Source of the DNA: Saccharothrix sp. ALI-22-I
GTDB taxonomy: Bacteria; Actinomycetota; Actinomycetes; Mycobacteriales; Pseudonocardiaceae
DNA length: 64,000 nucleotides
Assembly: GCF_001984175.1 (NCBI RefSeq)
Contig: NZ_MTQP01000055.1
Span: forward strand, 124,001-188,000
Reading direction: 5' to 3'
Shown here piece after piece: positions 46,657 to 54,958 of the stretch. The position numbers and the translations under genes were made by a program. The notes beneath the pieces were generated by a model. That model was not told where the DNA came from, did no database searches, and saw only the letters and a list, made by a program, of their open reading frames with translations. Numbering within the stretch: the stretch's first letter is position 1; each line of letters begins with the position of its first letter.

Positions 46657-46691
46657 AGGCCGCTGCGGTGAGCTGGATACCGCAGCGGCCT
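46657..46691. terminator. Hairpin terminator at the end of the enediyne accessory operon
   Basis: A 13-bp perfect stem, AGGCCGCTGCGGT against ACCGCAGCGGCCT, with a 9-base loop. It lies between the end of the chimeric ORF (plus) and the stop of the minus-strand enediyne accessory operon at 46740, so it can serve both directions. Confidence 0.75.
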
Positions 46692-46739
46692 GTCCGGCTC
46701 GCATCCGCCAGGAACGCCCGCATGAGCGACGGCAAGGAT

Positions 46740-47288
46740 TTACGCCGGCCGTTTGCAGGAGCACTTCATGGCGGCCCGCTCACTCGCGCTTGGCCTCATG
46801 TGATACAGCATCGCGACAACCATAGGAGCGAACACAATGGCGTTGTAGAACAGGTGAAGCTCGATCCGCGGGAACAACAGCTGGGCGACGCTCGTCGGAA
46901 CCGGGTTGCCCATCAGGTTGGAGCCGGTCAACGCCTGCAACAGCAACAGCAGATGCTCCAGGTGATGCCAGACCTGGATCCACAACGCGATTTTCCACCA
47001 CTTCTTGGCGCGCCCGGTGAATCCGTGACGCAGCACCCAGAAGCCGATGAGCATCACGATCGCGTAGCTGTAGTGCAACCATTCCGACGTGACCAGCCAC
47101 GGGAAGACCAGGCCCAGCACACCGCCCGCCTCCGGCCGCGGCCAGTCGAGTACGAACACCTGGATGGCCTGGACGATGTGCTCGGCCCAGTGCGCGAGTA
47201 CGATGAACCCGAAGACGTACAACCCTGCCCTGTGACTGGTGCTGTTGAGCCTGGCCGTCAATCCGGGCGACTGGACATGTGCGGTCAT
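46740..47288 (-). CDS. Small integral membrane protein of the enediyne operon
   Basis: 182 residues, with about four membrane helices (LYVFGFIVLAHWAEHIVQAI, LVFPWLVTSEWLHYSYAIVM, a third around HHLEHLLLLLQALTG, and YNAIVFAPMVVAMLYHM). It is rich in conserved-looking histidines within membrane segments (HWAEH, HHLEH), which suggests metal or quinone contact, but I know of no assigned function. The ATG overlaps the stop of the GMC oxidoreductase gene as ATGA, so it is coupled to the operon and is probably a genuine enediyne cassette member. It ends in a cysteine/lysine-rich tail and is the last gene before the terminator at 46657. Confidence 0.7.
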   Translation of the reverse strand: MTAHVQSPGLTARLNSTSHRAGLYVFGFIVLAHWAEHIVQAIQVFVLDWPRPEAGGVLGLVFPWLVTSEWLHYSYAIVMLIGFWVLRHGFTGRAKKWWKIALWIQVWHHLEHLLLLLQALTGSNLMGNPVPTSVAQLLFPRIELHLFYNAIVFAPMVVAMLYHMRPSASERAAMKCSCKRPA

Positions 47289-48901
47289 GACAAGGCTCCG
47301 GTCTTGGTGCTGCTGACTGGCAACGTTCCGTCATACTCCACATTGACGCCGCGTTCGCGGGCCGCCGCGACAATCCCGGGAATGGCGCGCTCGGCCAGCG
47401 CCGAGATGGTGAGAGCCGGGTTCACCGTCAGCGCGCCGGGCACGGCCGAGCCGTCGGTGACGAAGATGCCCGGGTGGCCACGCAGCTCGTGCCGGTCGTC
47501 CAAAGCGGACGTCTTCGGGTCGTCGCCGATCCGGCACGACGCCAGCGGGTGCACGGTGTACGCGCCGACGACGTCGTTTGTCCATGGAGTGACCTTCGCC
47601 AGGCCGTCCCGTTCGAGGATGTCCTTGACCTCGGCGTCTGCCTCCGCCCAGCCACGCAATGTGTTCGGCGTCGGGTCGTACCGCAACGATCCCCTGCCCA
47701 GCATCTGCTGGGATATCCGATACGCGTTGCCAGTGGGCGGGGGCGGGCCGAAAACACCCTCGTTGTCGTCCTCCGTCATCTGGAAGATGATCAACCACGA
47801 TTTCCACCGTGCGAGCATTTCCTTCTTGTCCACGCCGAACCAGGTCGGGCCGGTGGCGTCGGCGGCCTGTGCGAGGATCGTGCCGAGGCCGGGCGGGAAG
47901 TACAGCTGCTCAAGGGAAAAGCGGGAGTACTCGGGCAGCGAGCCGTCCAGCCGGTCCCAGTTGGCGACCATCGGGCCCTTGCCGATCTGGTTCGCCTCGT
48001 ACGCCAGCCCATCGCCGCGGCTGAGCCCGAGGACTTCACGGACCCGTTGCTCGTTGACAACCGCGGTGTTGAGCCGTTCCCCGTTCCCCGAGAAGTACCG
48101 ACCGACAGCGTCGGGCATCGGGCCGAGTTGCTCGGCGGACCGTTGCAGGATGACGGGGGTGGCGCCCGCGCCCGCGGCGAGGACCACGATCGCCGCGTCG
48201 ATCTCGCCACCGCCGTGGTGGATCCGGTAGTCCTCCTCGTCCACGAGGTTGTAGTGCACCCGGTAGCCCGTGTCAGTACGGGAAATGCGTTGCACCTCGT
48301 GCAACGGCCGGATCTGCGCACCGTGTGACAACGCCGCGGGCAGATAGTTGAACAACAGTGACCGTTTGGCGTCGAAGCGGCAGCCCGCCATCATCCAGTT
48401 GCAGTTCGTGCACTTGGCGCGGTCGATACCGACCGGTACGGGGTTCGCGGTCCGGCCGGCGTGGTCGCACGCCGCCGCCCACAGGCCGCCCGCGTAGCTC
48501 ACGTCGTCCCAGGTCTGCTGCTCGACCTGGAGGGACTCGGAAACGCGGTCGTACCAAGGATCTAGCGTCTCCCGGCTGATCGACGCCGGCCACATCCGAC
48601 GGCCGATGCTGCCTTGTCGCTCGAACACGAACCGGGGCGCACGCGGCAACGCCGCGAAGTACACGACGCTGCCGCCGCCGACGCAGTTTCCCGACAGCAC
48701 GCTCATGCCGTCGCCCGCGACGAAGTCGAACACCCTGGTATAGGACGAACCGAGCAGGTAGTCGTGTTCGAAGTCGGCGCCTGCCAACCATGGCCCGCGT
48801 TCGAGAACCACCACATTCGCGCCGCCGGCAGCCAGGTGATAGGCAGTGATCGCGCCTCCGAAGCCGCTGCCGATGACGAGAACATCGGTTGATTCGATCA
48901 T
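47285..48901 (-). CDS. GMC-family oxidoreductase of the enediyne core pathway (E9-type)
   Basis: 538 residues. FAD-binding VLVIGSGFGGAITAYHLAAG, then LERGPWLAGADFEHD, GGGSVVYFAALPRAP and a C-terminal SALDDRHELRGHPGIFVTDG with PGALTVNPALTISALAERA identify a GMC oxidoreductase of the cholesterol-oxidase branch. A cysteine cluster KCTNCNWMMAGCRFDAK (three Cys) interrupts the middle and could bind a metal or cluster. Nine-membered enediyne clusters carry a conserved oxidoreductase (E9) of this kind. The ATG overlaps the stop of the small partner gene (ATGA), so the frame is coupled; upstream in-frame codons to 48979 are not used. Precise reaction in core maturation is not established. Confidence 0.88.
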   Translation of the reverse strand: MIESTDVLVIGSGFGGAITAYHLAAGGANVVVLERGPWLAGADFEHDYLLGSSYTRVFDFVAGDGMSVLSGNCVGGGSVVYFAALPRAPRFVFERQGSIGRRMWPASISRETLDPWYDRVSESLQVEQQTWDDVSYAGGLWAAACDHAGRTANPVPVGIDRAKCTNCNWMMAGCRFDAKRSLLFNYLPAALSHGAQIRPLHEVQRISRTDTGYRVHYNLVDEEDYRIHHGGGEIDAAIVVLAAGAGATPVILQRSAEQLGPMPDAVGRYFSGNGERLNTAVVNEQRVREVLGLSRGDGLAYEANQIGKGPMVANWDRLDGSLPEYSRFSLEQLYFPPGLGTILAQAADATGPTWFGVDKKEMLARWKSWLIIFQMTEDDNEGVFGPPPPTGNAYRISQQMLGRGSLRYDPTPNTLRGWAEADAEVKDILERDGLAKVTPWTNDVVGAYTVHPLASCRIGDDPKTSALDDRHELRGHPGIFVTDGSAVPGALTVNPALTISALAERAIPGIVAAARERGVNVEYDGTLPVSSTKTGALS

Positions 48902-49455
48902 GCCGGGCTCCCTGAGGGGGTCGTGTCCGGATGCCGCCTGGCCAGCGGCCTGCCGTAGGAATGCTCGCGGAACCGCCACAGGCCATCGACATCCGGCTTG
49001 CTGAATCCCATCGCCAGCAAGCCGGGGTGCCCCGCGGCGATCGCGTCGGTGGTGTGCATGTGCGCTGCGCTGTCATAGGCCATGTTGCTGAACAGCGCCA
49101 GGAGAACCCACCCCTCCTTCTCTGGATGCCCCGGCGTGAGCAGCCGCTGCACGAGCGCGGTCCGGTCGGCGAAGGACAGTTCGACGAACGGAGGTACCGG
49201 CTGCCGCAGTGTGATGCCGAGTTCTGTGGCATATGCCTGGGCGTGCCCGTTCAGTGCGTCCGCCAAGTGTTCCAGACCTGCCGTGACGCCGGTGGCCGGT
49301 GTCTGGAGCAACTCCATCGCACCAGCGGCGACAGCACCGGGACCCGGTGCCGCGCCCGCTATCGCGACGTCGTCGTCGAATCGTTTCTCACCGGGGATGA
49401 TGGTGTCGGCGAACGCCTCGAGAGTCAGTGTGCGGGCGGTGTTCAGGTGTGCCAT
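48898..49455 (-). CDS. GMC-oxidoreductase partner protein (gluconate-dehydrogenase subunit 3-like, DUF5987)
   Basis: 185 residues beginning LTLEAFADTIIPGEKRF, the typical start of small-subunit partners of GMC dehydrogenases, with a later PVPPFVELSFADRTALVQRL and ALFSNMAYDSAAHMHTTDA. Unlike periplasmic gluconate dehydrogenase gamma subunits it has no twin-arginine signal. Coupled by ATGA to the P450 gene upstream and to the GMC gene downstream, it probably forms a complex with the GMC enzyme. It corresponds to the small hypothetical protein (E8-like) found beside E9 in related clusters. Confidence 0.8.
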   Translation of the reverse strand: MAHLNTARTLTLEAFADTIIPGEKRFDDDVAIAGAAPGPGAVAAGAMELLQTPATGVTAGLEHLADALNGHAQAYATELGITLRQPVPPFVELSFADRTALVQRLLTPGHPEKEGWVLLALFSNMAYDSAAHMHTTDAIAAGHPGLLAMGFSKPDVDGLWRFREHSYGRPLARRHPDTTPSGSPA

Positions 49456-50825
49456 CAGTCCTCCTTCTCGGACACCGTGCGGACGGTCATCGGCAGGCCG
49501 CCGCGTATCCGCAGCGACAGCATCGGCTCGGCGACGACCTCATATCCGGCTACTGTGGACAGCTTCAGCTCACGGCTGAGCATGGCGGTCACGAACACCG
49601 CCTCCATCATCCCGAGGTTGCTGCCGACACAGAACCTCGGCCCTGCGCCGAACGGCAGGTACGCGTACCGCGGCCGGTCGCCGGTGTCGGCCGCCGCGAA
49701 CCGCTCGGGATCGAACCGCTCGGGATCGACCCAGAAGTCCGGATGCCGGTGCAGGGTGTACGGACAGATCAGCACGTCCGAACCGGCGGGGACCTCGTAC
49801 CCGCCGACCGTGTCGGCCGCCTGTGCTTCACGCGGGAGAATCCACACCGGCGGGTAGAGCCGCATGACCTCCTGGACGACCATCGTGGTGTAGGTGAGTT
49901 TCCGCAAGTCCGCGTACTCCGGCTGCCGGTCGCCGAGCACGGCGACTGCCTCGGCCCGGATCCGCTCGGCGGCTTCGGGATGCTGGGACAGCAGGTGGCA
50001 GGTCCAGCCCAGTGTGCTGGCCGTGGTCTCGTGCCCGGCCAGCAGCAGGGTGATCAGCTCGTCCCGCGTCCGCCGGACACCGGTACGGGGATCGGTTTCC
50101 GCTTTCGCCGAAGCGATCAACCGGGACAACACGTCCTCACCGGTCACGGACCTGTGCTCGGCCACCAGCCGGTCCACGATCTGGTTGAGCTGGTCGCGTG
50201 CCTTGCGGAACCGCACCTGTTTGGGCAGCGGTAACCACGTCGGCACCATGCCCAGCGTGACCATCTCGAACATCGCCTGGTCCTGGACGGCTTCGAAGGA
50301 GTGGCCGATCGTGTCGAACGCCGTGAGATCGGTTTCGAGCAGGGAACGGCCGAGCACACCGAGCGTCAGCCCGGTCATCTCGTCCAGCAGGTTGACCGGA
50401 TCGCCACCGGCGTGCGCACGCAGCCTGCCGATCAGTTTGGCCGCCTCGTCGGCCACGACCGCGGCCTGCGCGGCGACTCTCTTGTGCTGGAACACTGGCT
50501 GGATGACGCGCCGCTGCTCGCGCCACAACGCGCCCTCGCTGGTCAGCAGGCCGTCGCCGAGGACACGCTTGGCCTGCTTGAGCCCGATTCCCTTGTGGTA
50601 GTTCGCGCTGTTGTCGGCCAGGACGTGCTTGGCATGGTCGGGGTGGTTGAACACGTACAGCGTCTTGGGACCGATCGACACCTTCACCGCGTCACCGTGA
50701 TCCGCGGCTTCCGACATCAGGGCGAGCCGGTCGCCTACCAGCTTGCGCAGCAGGCTGAACATCCTCGCACGGGACGGACCTGGCGGTGTCCGGTGTGCTT
50801 GGTCCGCCACCAAGTCGGCAGTCAT
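49455..50825 (-). CDS. Cytochrome P450 of the enediyne core pathway (E7-type)
   Basis: 456 residues. The I-helix reads LLLAGHETTASTLGW, the K-helix EVMRLYPP (ExxR), and the heme loop FGAGPRFCVGSNLGM. The sequence is of the CYP102/CYP4-like class with RYAYLPFGAGPRFC, more like bacterial fatty-acid-type P450s than CYP107-type tailoring enzymes. A P450 is a fixed member (E7) of nine-membered enediyne clusters. A much longer open frame extends upstream to 51707, but that part is the shadow of the unbU gene; the ATG at 50825 overlaps the unbU stop (ATGA). Oxidation of the polyene-derived core is inferred. Confidence 0.92.
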   Translation of the reverse strand: MTADLVADQAHRTPPGPSRARMFSLLRKLVGDRLALMSEAADHGDAVKVSIGPKTLYVFNHPDHAKHVLADNSANYHKGIGLKQAKRVLGDGLLTSEGALWREQRRVIQPVFQHKRVAAQAAVVADEAAKLIGRLRAHAGGDPVNLLDEMTGLTLGVLGRSLLETDLTAFDTIGHSFEAVQDQAMFEMVTLGMVPTWLPLPKQVRFRKARDQLNQIVDRLVAEHRSVTGEDVLSRLIASAKAETDPRTGVRRTRDELITLLLAGHETTASTLGWTCHLLSQHPEAAERIRAEAVAVLGDRQPEYADLRKLTYTTMVVQEVMRLYPPVWILPREAQAADTVGGYEVPAGSDVLICPYTLHRHPDFWVDPERFDPERFAAADTGDRPRYAYLPFGAGPRFCVGSNLGMMEAVFVTAMLSRELKLSTVAGYEVVAEPMLSLRIRGGLPMTVRTVSEKED

Positions 50826-51853
50826 GTCCGCACAACCTTGTCGTCGTGGTTGCCCCCGGTGGTCGCATTGGTCGCGGGCGCGGGCAGTTGCCCGGCGTCG
50901 GGCAGGGCACCCGCGGCCCGGAGCGTGAGTTCGTGCTGTTCCCTGGCCTTGTTGGTGACGTGCAGGCCCCACAGGAACATGCCGCGGATCAGGCACACGA
51001 GCGCGGTCGCGAGGAAGATGCCGTATGCGATGTGCGCGACCATGAGCACCCCGTACATCGCCGCGACGCCCCCGCCGAACAGGAACTGAGCGGCCGGCTT
51101 GGCCGGAGTGGTGCCCGGGTCGGTGATCATGTAGTTGGTGAACAGGATGAACGCGACGCCGGTCATCATGCCCAGTGCGGCGGAGATGGACGTGTCGAAC
51201 AGGATGCCCCGCACGATGGCCTGAAGTGCGAAGACGCTCACCCAGCCGAGGAGCAGTGGCATCCGGCCGGTCAGCTTGCCGTTGATCATCGTACCGCCGA
51301 CGATGATGATCGCCGGGATGAGCCAGTCCACCCAGCCGCTGATGTGCTCGGTGAAGTGGTACGGCGGCGCGATACTGGCCCAGGGGAACACCAGCAGGAT
51401 CACGGTGATCCCGAAGTTCGACGGGTTCATGTAGTGCCGCAACCGGCCGCGCACCGGGGCCCGCAGGATCCACTTGGCACCGACCGCGACGATCACACCG
51501 AAGATGAGTGCCCACAGCTGATCGTTGACGTAGATCAACATGTTCAGCGCGAGGCTGGTGATGTGCGCGGGGTACAGGAACTCGATCATTCCGCGCTTGC
51601 CGTTGCCCAGGAACCGCGGCGCCCGGCGCTCGACCTTGGCGCCGACCCACTCCAGCACGATCTCCGTGGTGTATCCGGTGAACAGTGCGATGAACGGCCA
51701 TAGCCACGGCTGTTCGAAACCCAGCAGCGTGTATCCGACGATGTTGAACACCGTGATGGAGATTGCGAAGTTGCGCAGGGCGATGGTGACCTTCGGATCG
51801 TGCCGTGGCGCGCCGTTCGCCTTGGCCTGAGCGGCCGTCACTGTGTCTGGCAT
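50822..51853 (-). CDS. unbU: Enediyne cassette membrane protein UnbU (E5)
   Basis: 343 residues with about eight to nine membrane helices (for example FAISITVFNIVGYTLLGF, LWALIFGVIVAVGAKWIL, NFGITVILLVFPWASIA, GVAFILFTNYMITDPGTTPA). The TNYMITDPGTTPAKPAAQFL block resembles the NqrB/RnfD flavin-carrier proteins and is characteristic of UnbU, one of the three conserved proteins that accompany enediyne PKS genes. It is encoded between unbV (1-bp gap) and the P450 (ATGA overlap). The role is unknown; electron transfer in the membrane is a suggestion from the RnfD-like fold. Confidence 0.9.
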   Translation of the reverse strand: MPDTVTAAQAKANGAPRHDPKVTIALRNFAISITVFNIVGYTLLGFEQPWLWPFIALFTGYTTEIVLEWVGAKVERRAPRFLGNGKRGMIEFLYPAHITSLALNMLIYVNDQLWALIFGVIVAVGAKWILRAPVRGRLRHYMNPSNFGITVILLVFPWASIAPPYHFTEHISGWVDWLIPAIIIVGGTMINGKLTGRMPLLLGWVSVFALQAIVRGILFDTSISAALGMMTGVAFILFTNYMITDPGTTPAKPAAQFLFGGGVAAMYGVLMVAHIAYGIFLATALVCLIRGMFLWGLHVTNKAREQHELTLRAAGALPDAGQLPAPATNATTGGNHDDKVVRT

Positions 51854-51854
51854 G

Positions 51855-53804
51855 TTACTTCTCCTTGGCCTGGGTGCCGAGCCGCAGGTTGTGCCAGCCC
51901 GTCGTCAGCTGCATGGTCTGCTGGCGTAGCTGCCCGGTGCGATCGCGCCATTCGAGCTGCACCTGGACCGGGCCGTCGACCTGATGGCCGAGTCCGATGT
52001 GGATCTCGTTGCTGCGCTTGCCCGAGTGGCCACTGCCGCCGTCCACCCTCGCGATGTGTTTCCGTCCGTCCGATGTGGTCACGGTGGCCTGGGCGCCGAC
52101 GACCGCCGAACCAGGAGCGGGCATCGGCCCTTCGGCGGAGGGCACGTCGTGGGTGAGCCGCAGGCCGATGAACGACCCCGTGCCAGTGGATTCGTTGGAG
52201 TAGAAGGCGGGCTGGTCCCACTGACGGGCCACCGCGAAGTCCAGCTTGCCGTCGCCGTCGATGTCGCCGGTGGCCACGCCACGGGTCGGCACGGGCACGT
52301 CGATGCCCAGCGCGCCCGCGATGTCGGCGTACCTTCCGTCCTCCTTCTTGACGAACAGGTGCAGTCGCTGGTTTCCGGCGATGTCGTCGCCCTTGGTGAC
52401 ATTGGGCCACCAGAACGGGTTGGCCAGGAGCTGGTCGTTCGCCGTAGCCAGCTCCTGAAGCTGCGGCCATCGGTTGACCTGGCCCTTCACGAAACCGGTC
52501 GCCTGCGCGATGGCGAGTTCCCCGCTGTTGGTGAAGTCGGCGAGCTTGACGTCCCAGCCCCAGCCGGACCAGGCGGTGCCCAGTTTCCCGCTGTCGTCCT
52601 TGAACGGCGCGCGCCCCTCGCGGAGCGAGTTACCCAGATCGGCCTGGTTCTCCGCGTCGGACAGGTAGTGGAAGTTGCTCTCCTCGATACCCCATGAGGT
52701 GGTGATGTTGCTGACGAACATGTCGTACAGGCCATCGCCGTTCAGGTCGCCGAAGTCGACGCCCATGCCCTTGAACGAGTCGAGGCCCATCTGCTTGGAC
52801 TTGGGCCGGACGGCTGACCGGGTGTCCTCGGCGATCGCGAACTTCAGCTTGCCGGGCGTGGACTGGTTGTACAGCAACCGGTCGGGGCCGAAGTCGTTGC
52901 CCAGATACAACTCGGGCAGTCCGTCGCCGTCCAGGTCGTTGGCACCAGCGGACAGTTCCCAGCCCTTGGACACCTTCTCCGGCAGGGCGTCGCTGACCTG
53001 CTGGAACGACGCGGTCGGGGCGGCACCGGCCGAGCCGTCGCGGAACAGGAAGAAGTGATCCGGTCCACCGTTCTGCGCGTCCGACATCGAGTAGTTCATC
53101 TCGACCCCGCCGCTGACGGTGTCGTTGAGCACCGGCCCGTCCGGGAAGTAGTTCGTGATCAGGATGTCGTAGTGACCGTCACCGTCGAAGTCGTCGTACG
53201 CGACCGCGTTCGAGTTCCACTGTGGACCATCGTAGGTGCCGGTGCTCTTGCCGGGCACGAGCTCGGTGGGAACGTAGGTGCGCTGTGTGATGCCGTCCGC
53301 GTCCGCACGTGCCAGGAACAGGATCGGGGTGCGGCCCCAGTAGTACACCATCAGGTCGGTGCGGCCGTCTTCGTTGAAGTCGCCGGGAAGGCAACCCATC
53401 GGCGCGATATACGGATTCATCGGGAGCGACCCGGTTGACAGCGCGAACGACGAGTACCGGCCTGCCGACTTGCCAGGGGCCGGGCTGACCACGACCTGAT
53501 CGATTCGCGGGTCGGTGATGCACAGGTCGTTGGACAGCCCGTCGCCGTCCAGGTCGTTCATCGCGATCGCGGCGCCGACGGACGAGATCCAGGCGTCGAT
53601 GTGCTTGTAGTCCTTGTTGACCTTCCGGATCTCCTGCTGCCGGAACCCGCTGGGCAGCTCGATCGACATGGCGGTGAACTTGTGGCCGCCTGCCAGCGAC
53701 GCGGTTTCCGCGGCCGATGGCCCGGGCGGGCGGGCGACCAGGAACGTGGCCACGATCGCGACTATCGCCAGCAGACCAGGCAGTTGCTTGCGGAGCCTGC
53801 TCAT
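51855..53804 (-). CDS. unbV: Enediyne cassette protein UnbV (E4), FG-GAP/ASPIC repeat protein
   Basis: 649 residues. An N-terminal hydrophobic segment (LPGLLAIVAIVATFLVA) acts as signal peptide or anchor, so the protein is exported. Six calcium-binding-type repeats follow: NDLDGDGLSND, GDFNEDGRTDLMVYY, DDFDGDGHYDILITN, NDLDGDGLPELYLGND, GDLNGDGLYDMFVSN, GDIDGDGKLDFAVAR, consistent with a beta-propeller. A C-terminal ASPIC/UnbV domain starts near VVGAQATVTTSDGRKHIARV. This is the defining architecture of UnbV. The ATG has AGGAG 8 bp upstream and is 4 bp past the E3 stop. Role in core formation or handling is unknown. Confidence 0.93.
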   Translation of the reverse strand: MSRLRKQLPGLLAIVAIVATFLVARPPGPSAAETASLAGGHKFTAMSIELPSGFRQQEIRKVNKDYKHIDAWISSVGAAIAMNDLDGDGLSNDLCITDPRIDQVVVSPAPGKSAGRYSSFALSTGSLPMNPYIAPMGCLPGDFNEDGRTDLMVYYWGRTPILFLARADADGITQRTYVPTELVPGKSTGTYDGPQWNSNAVAYDDFDGDGHYDILITNYFPDGPVLNDTVSGGVEMNYSMSDAQNGGPDHFFLFRDGSAGAAPTASFQQVSDALPEKVSKGWELSAGANDLDGDGLPELYLGNDFGPDRLLYNQSTPGKLKFAIAEDTRSAVRPKSKQMGLDSFKGMGVDFGDLNGDGLYDMFVSNITTSWGIEESNFHYLSDAENQADLGNSLREGRAPFKDDSGKLGTAWSGWGWDVKLADFTNSGELAIAQATGFVKGQVNRWPQLQELATANDQLLANPFWWPNVTKGDDIAGNQRLHLFVKKEDGRYADIAGALGIDVPVPTRGVATGDIDGDGKLDFAVARQWDQPAFYSNESTGTGSFIGLRLTHDVPSAEGPMPAPGSAVVGAQATVTTSDGRKHIARVDGGSGHSGKRSNEIHIGLGHQVDGPVQVQLEWRDRTGQLRQQTMQLTTGWHNLRLGTQAKEK

Positions 53805-53808
53805 AGGT

Positions 53809-54798
53809 TCAACTCCTTCCCAGTGAAACGAACTCTCCGGCGACCCGGCGCCGCCAGACCTCGAAGGCGGGCAGCTTGCCCGTCGTGACCCGGTCCGGGC
53901 GCGTGTCCCGGGTGATCTGGGCGGCCTTTTCCGGGCTCGTGCCGCAGAAAACCTCAGTGGCCACGGCGGTGTGGGGCACGACCAGACCGGCCCGCAACCG
54001 AGCCTCGGCGGCGAACGCCGCGCCCTGCGCGAGCTGGGGCTGATACGGGCCGGCAAGGTCCCGGAACATGCGCAGTTCGGTCGCGTCCGCGCCGCCCGCG
54101 TAGGTGGCTGCCAGCCCGGCACCGGCGAACAGGTCGCTGCGGCGCTCTTCGTCGAACTTGCCGATTAACGACGCGACCACTTCCGGGTCGGTGCCGCCGA
54201 CGAACCACAACGCGCGCCCCACACCCTGGTCGATGGCGTGGTTGGCGTACCACTGCGGGCCGTCGGTGGGCCATCGGAACTGGGCCGCCCGGTACTGCTC
54301 GTGGACGTAGCGGTCAGTTTTGAAGTACGCCTGGTGGAATCCGTAGCCGTCCAACACCATCCACACCATCAGCGGGTCGATTCCGGTGCTGGTCGGCCAG
54401 CGAAACCTCGGCAACCTGGCCATGGCCCATCCCATTCCGATGTACGACATGTAGTCGTGTTTCTCCGCACGACCGGAAAGGAAACGGGAGAAGTTCTTGT
54501 TGCTGCCAAACGGTATGCCGTCCCGCACGCAGTAGCCCATCGCGGCGCCCTCGTACGCGAACCCTCGGAATTGTTCGGGGATGGTTTCCAGGTTGGTCTC
54601 GGCCATGGCGACGTCCTTGGCCTCCGCCGCGAACCCATAGCCGGTCAGGAACATCTCGCCGACCGTCTCGAGCAGCTGCTGTGCGGCGGGGTTCTTGATG
54701 TGGAACCCTCGCACCTCCAGCAGGGTTGCTGAGGCGTCTGGCGTCAGGACGCGCCGTCTCAGGGAACGCCAGAAATGAGTCAAAGTGCTCGCCTCCAT
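53809..54798 (-). CDS. unbL: Enediyne cassette protein UnbL (E3), DUF1702 family
   Basis: 329 residues of the DUF1702 family: FRGFAYEGAAMGYCVRD, GWAMARLPR, DGYGFHQAYFKT, DQGVGRALWFVGGTDPE and AGAGLAATYAGGADATELRM are the family blocks. It is the first gene after a 160-bp gap and is followed immediately by unbV. The ATG at 54798 has no ribosome binding site, while GGAGG inside the reading frame lies well placed for a TTG at 54783 (giving MTHFWRSLRRR); that is the more likely start. The biochemical role of DUF1702 proteins is unknown. Confidence 0.9.
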   Translation of the reverse strand: MEASTLTHFWRSLRRRVLTPDASATLLEVRGFHIKNPAAQQLLETVGEMFLTGYGFAAEAKDVAMAETNLETIPEQFRGFAYEGAAMGYCVRDGIPFGSNKNFSRFLSGRAEKHDYMSYIGMGWAMARLPRFRWPTSTGIDPLMVWMVLDGYGFHQAYFKTDRYVHEQYRAAQFRWPTDGPQWYANHAIDQGVGRALWFVGGTDPEVVASLIGKFDEERRSDLFAGAGLAATYAGGADATELRMFRDLAGPYQPQLAQGAAFAAEARLRAGLVVPHTAVATEVFCGTSPEKAAQITRDTRPDRVTTGKLPAFEVWRRRVAGEFVSLGRS

Positions 54799-54958
54799 CT
54801 ATTTTTAATGTTGGCGCCGAGCTGTTCGCGGCTAAGGAAGATCTTCACAGCCGAAGTGCCGGACGGGCTACTTCGGCCGTGCTGATGTGCGCTGCCATGA
54901 GGCAGTAGGTGGTTCGGTTGTCGGATTGACTGGTTGTTTTTCAGGACGTTCAGGACGT

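Noticed and set aside
49455-51707. Single 750-residue protein covering unbU antiframe and the P450
   Set aside because: The upstream part is an out-of-frame reading of unbU; the P450 has its own ATG in an ATGA overlap at 50825.
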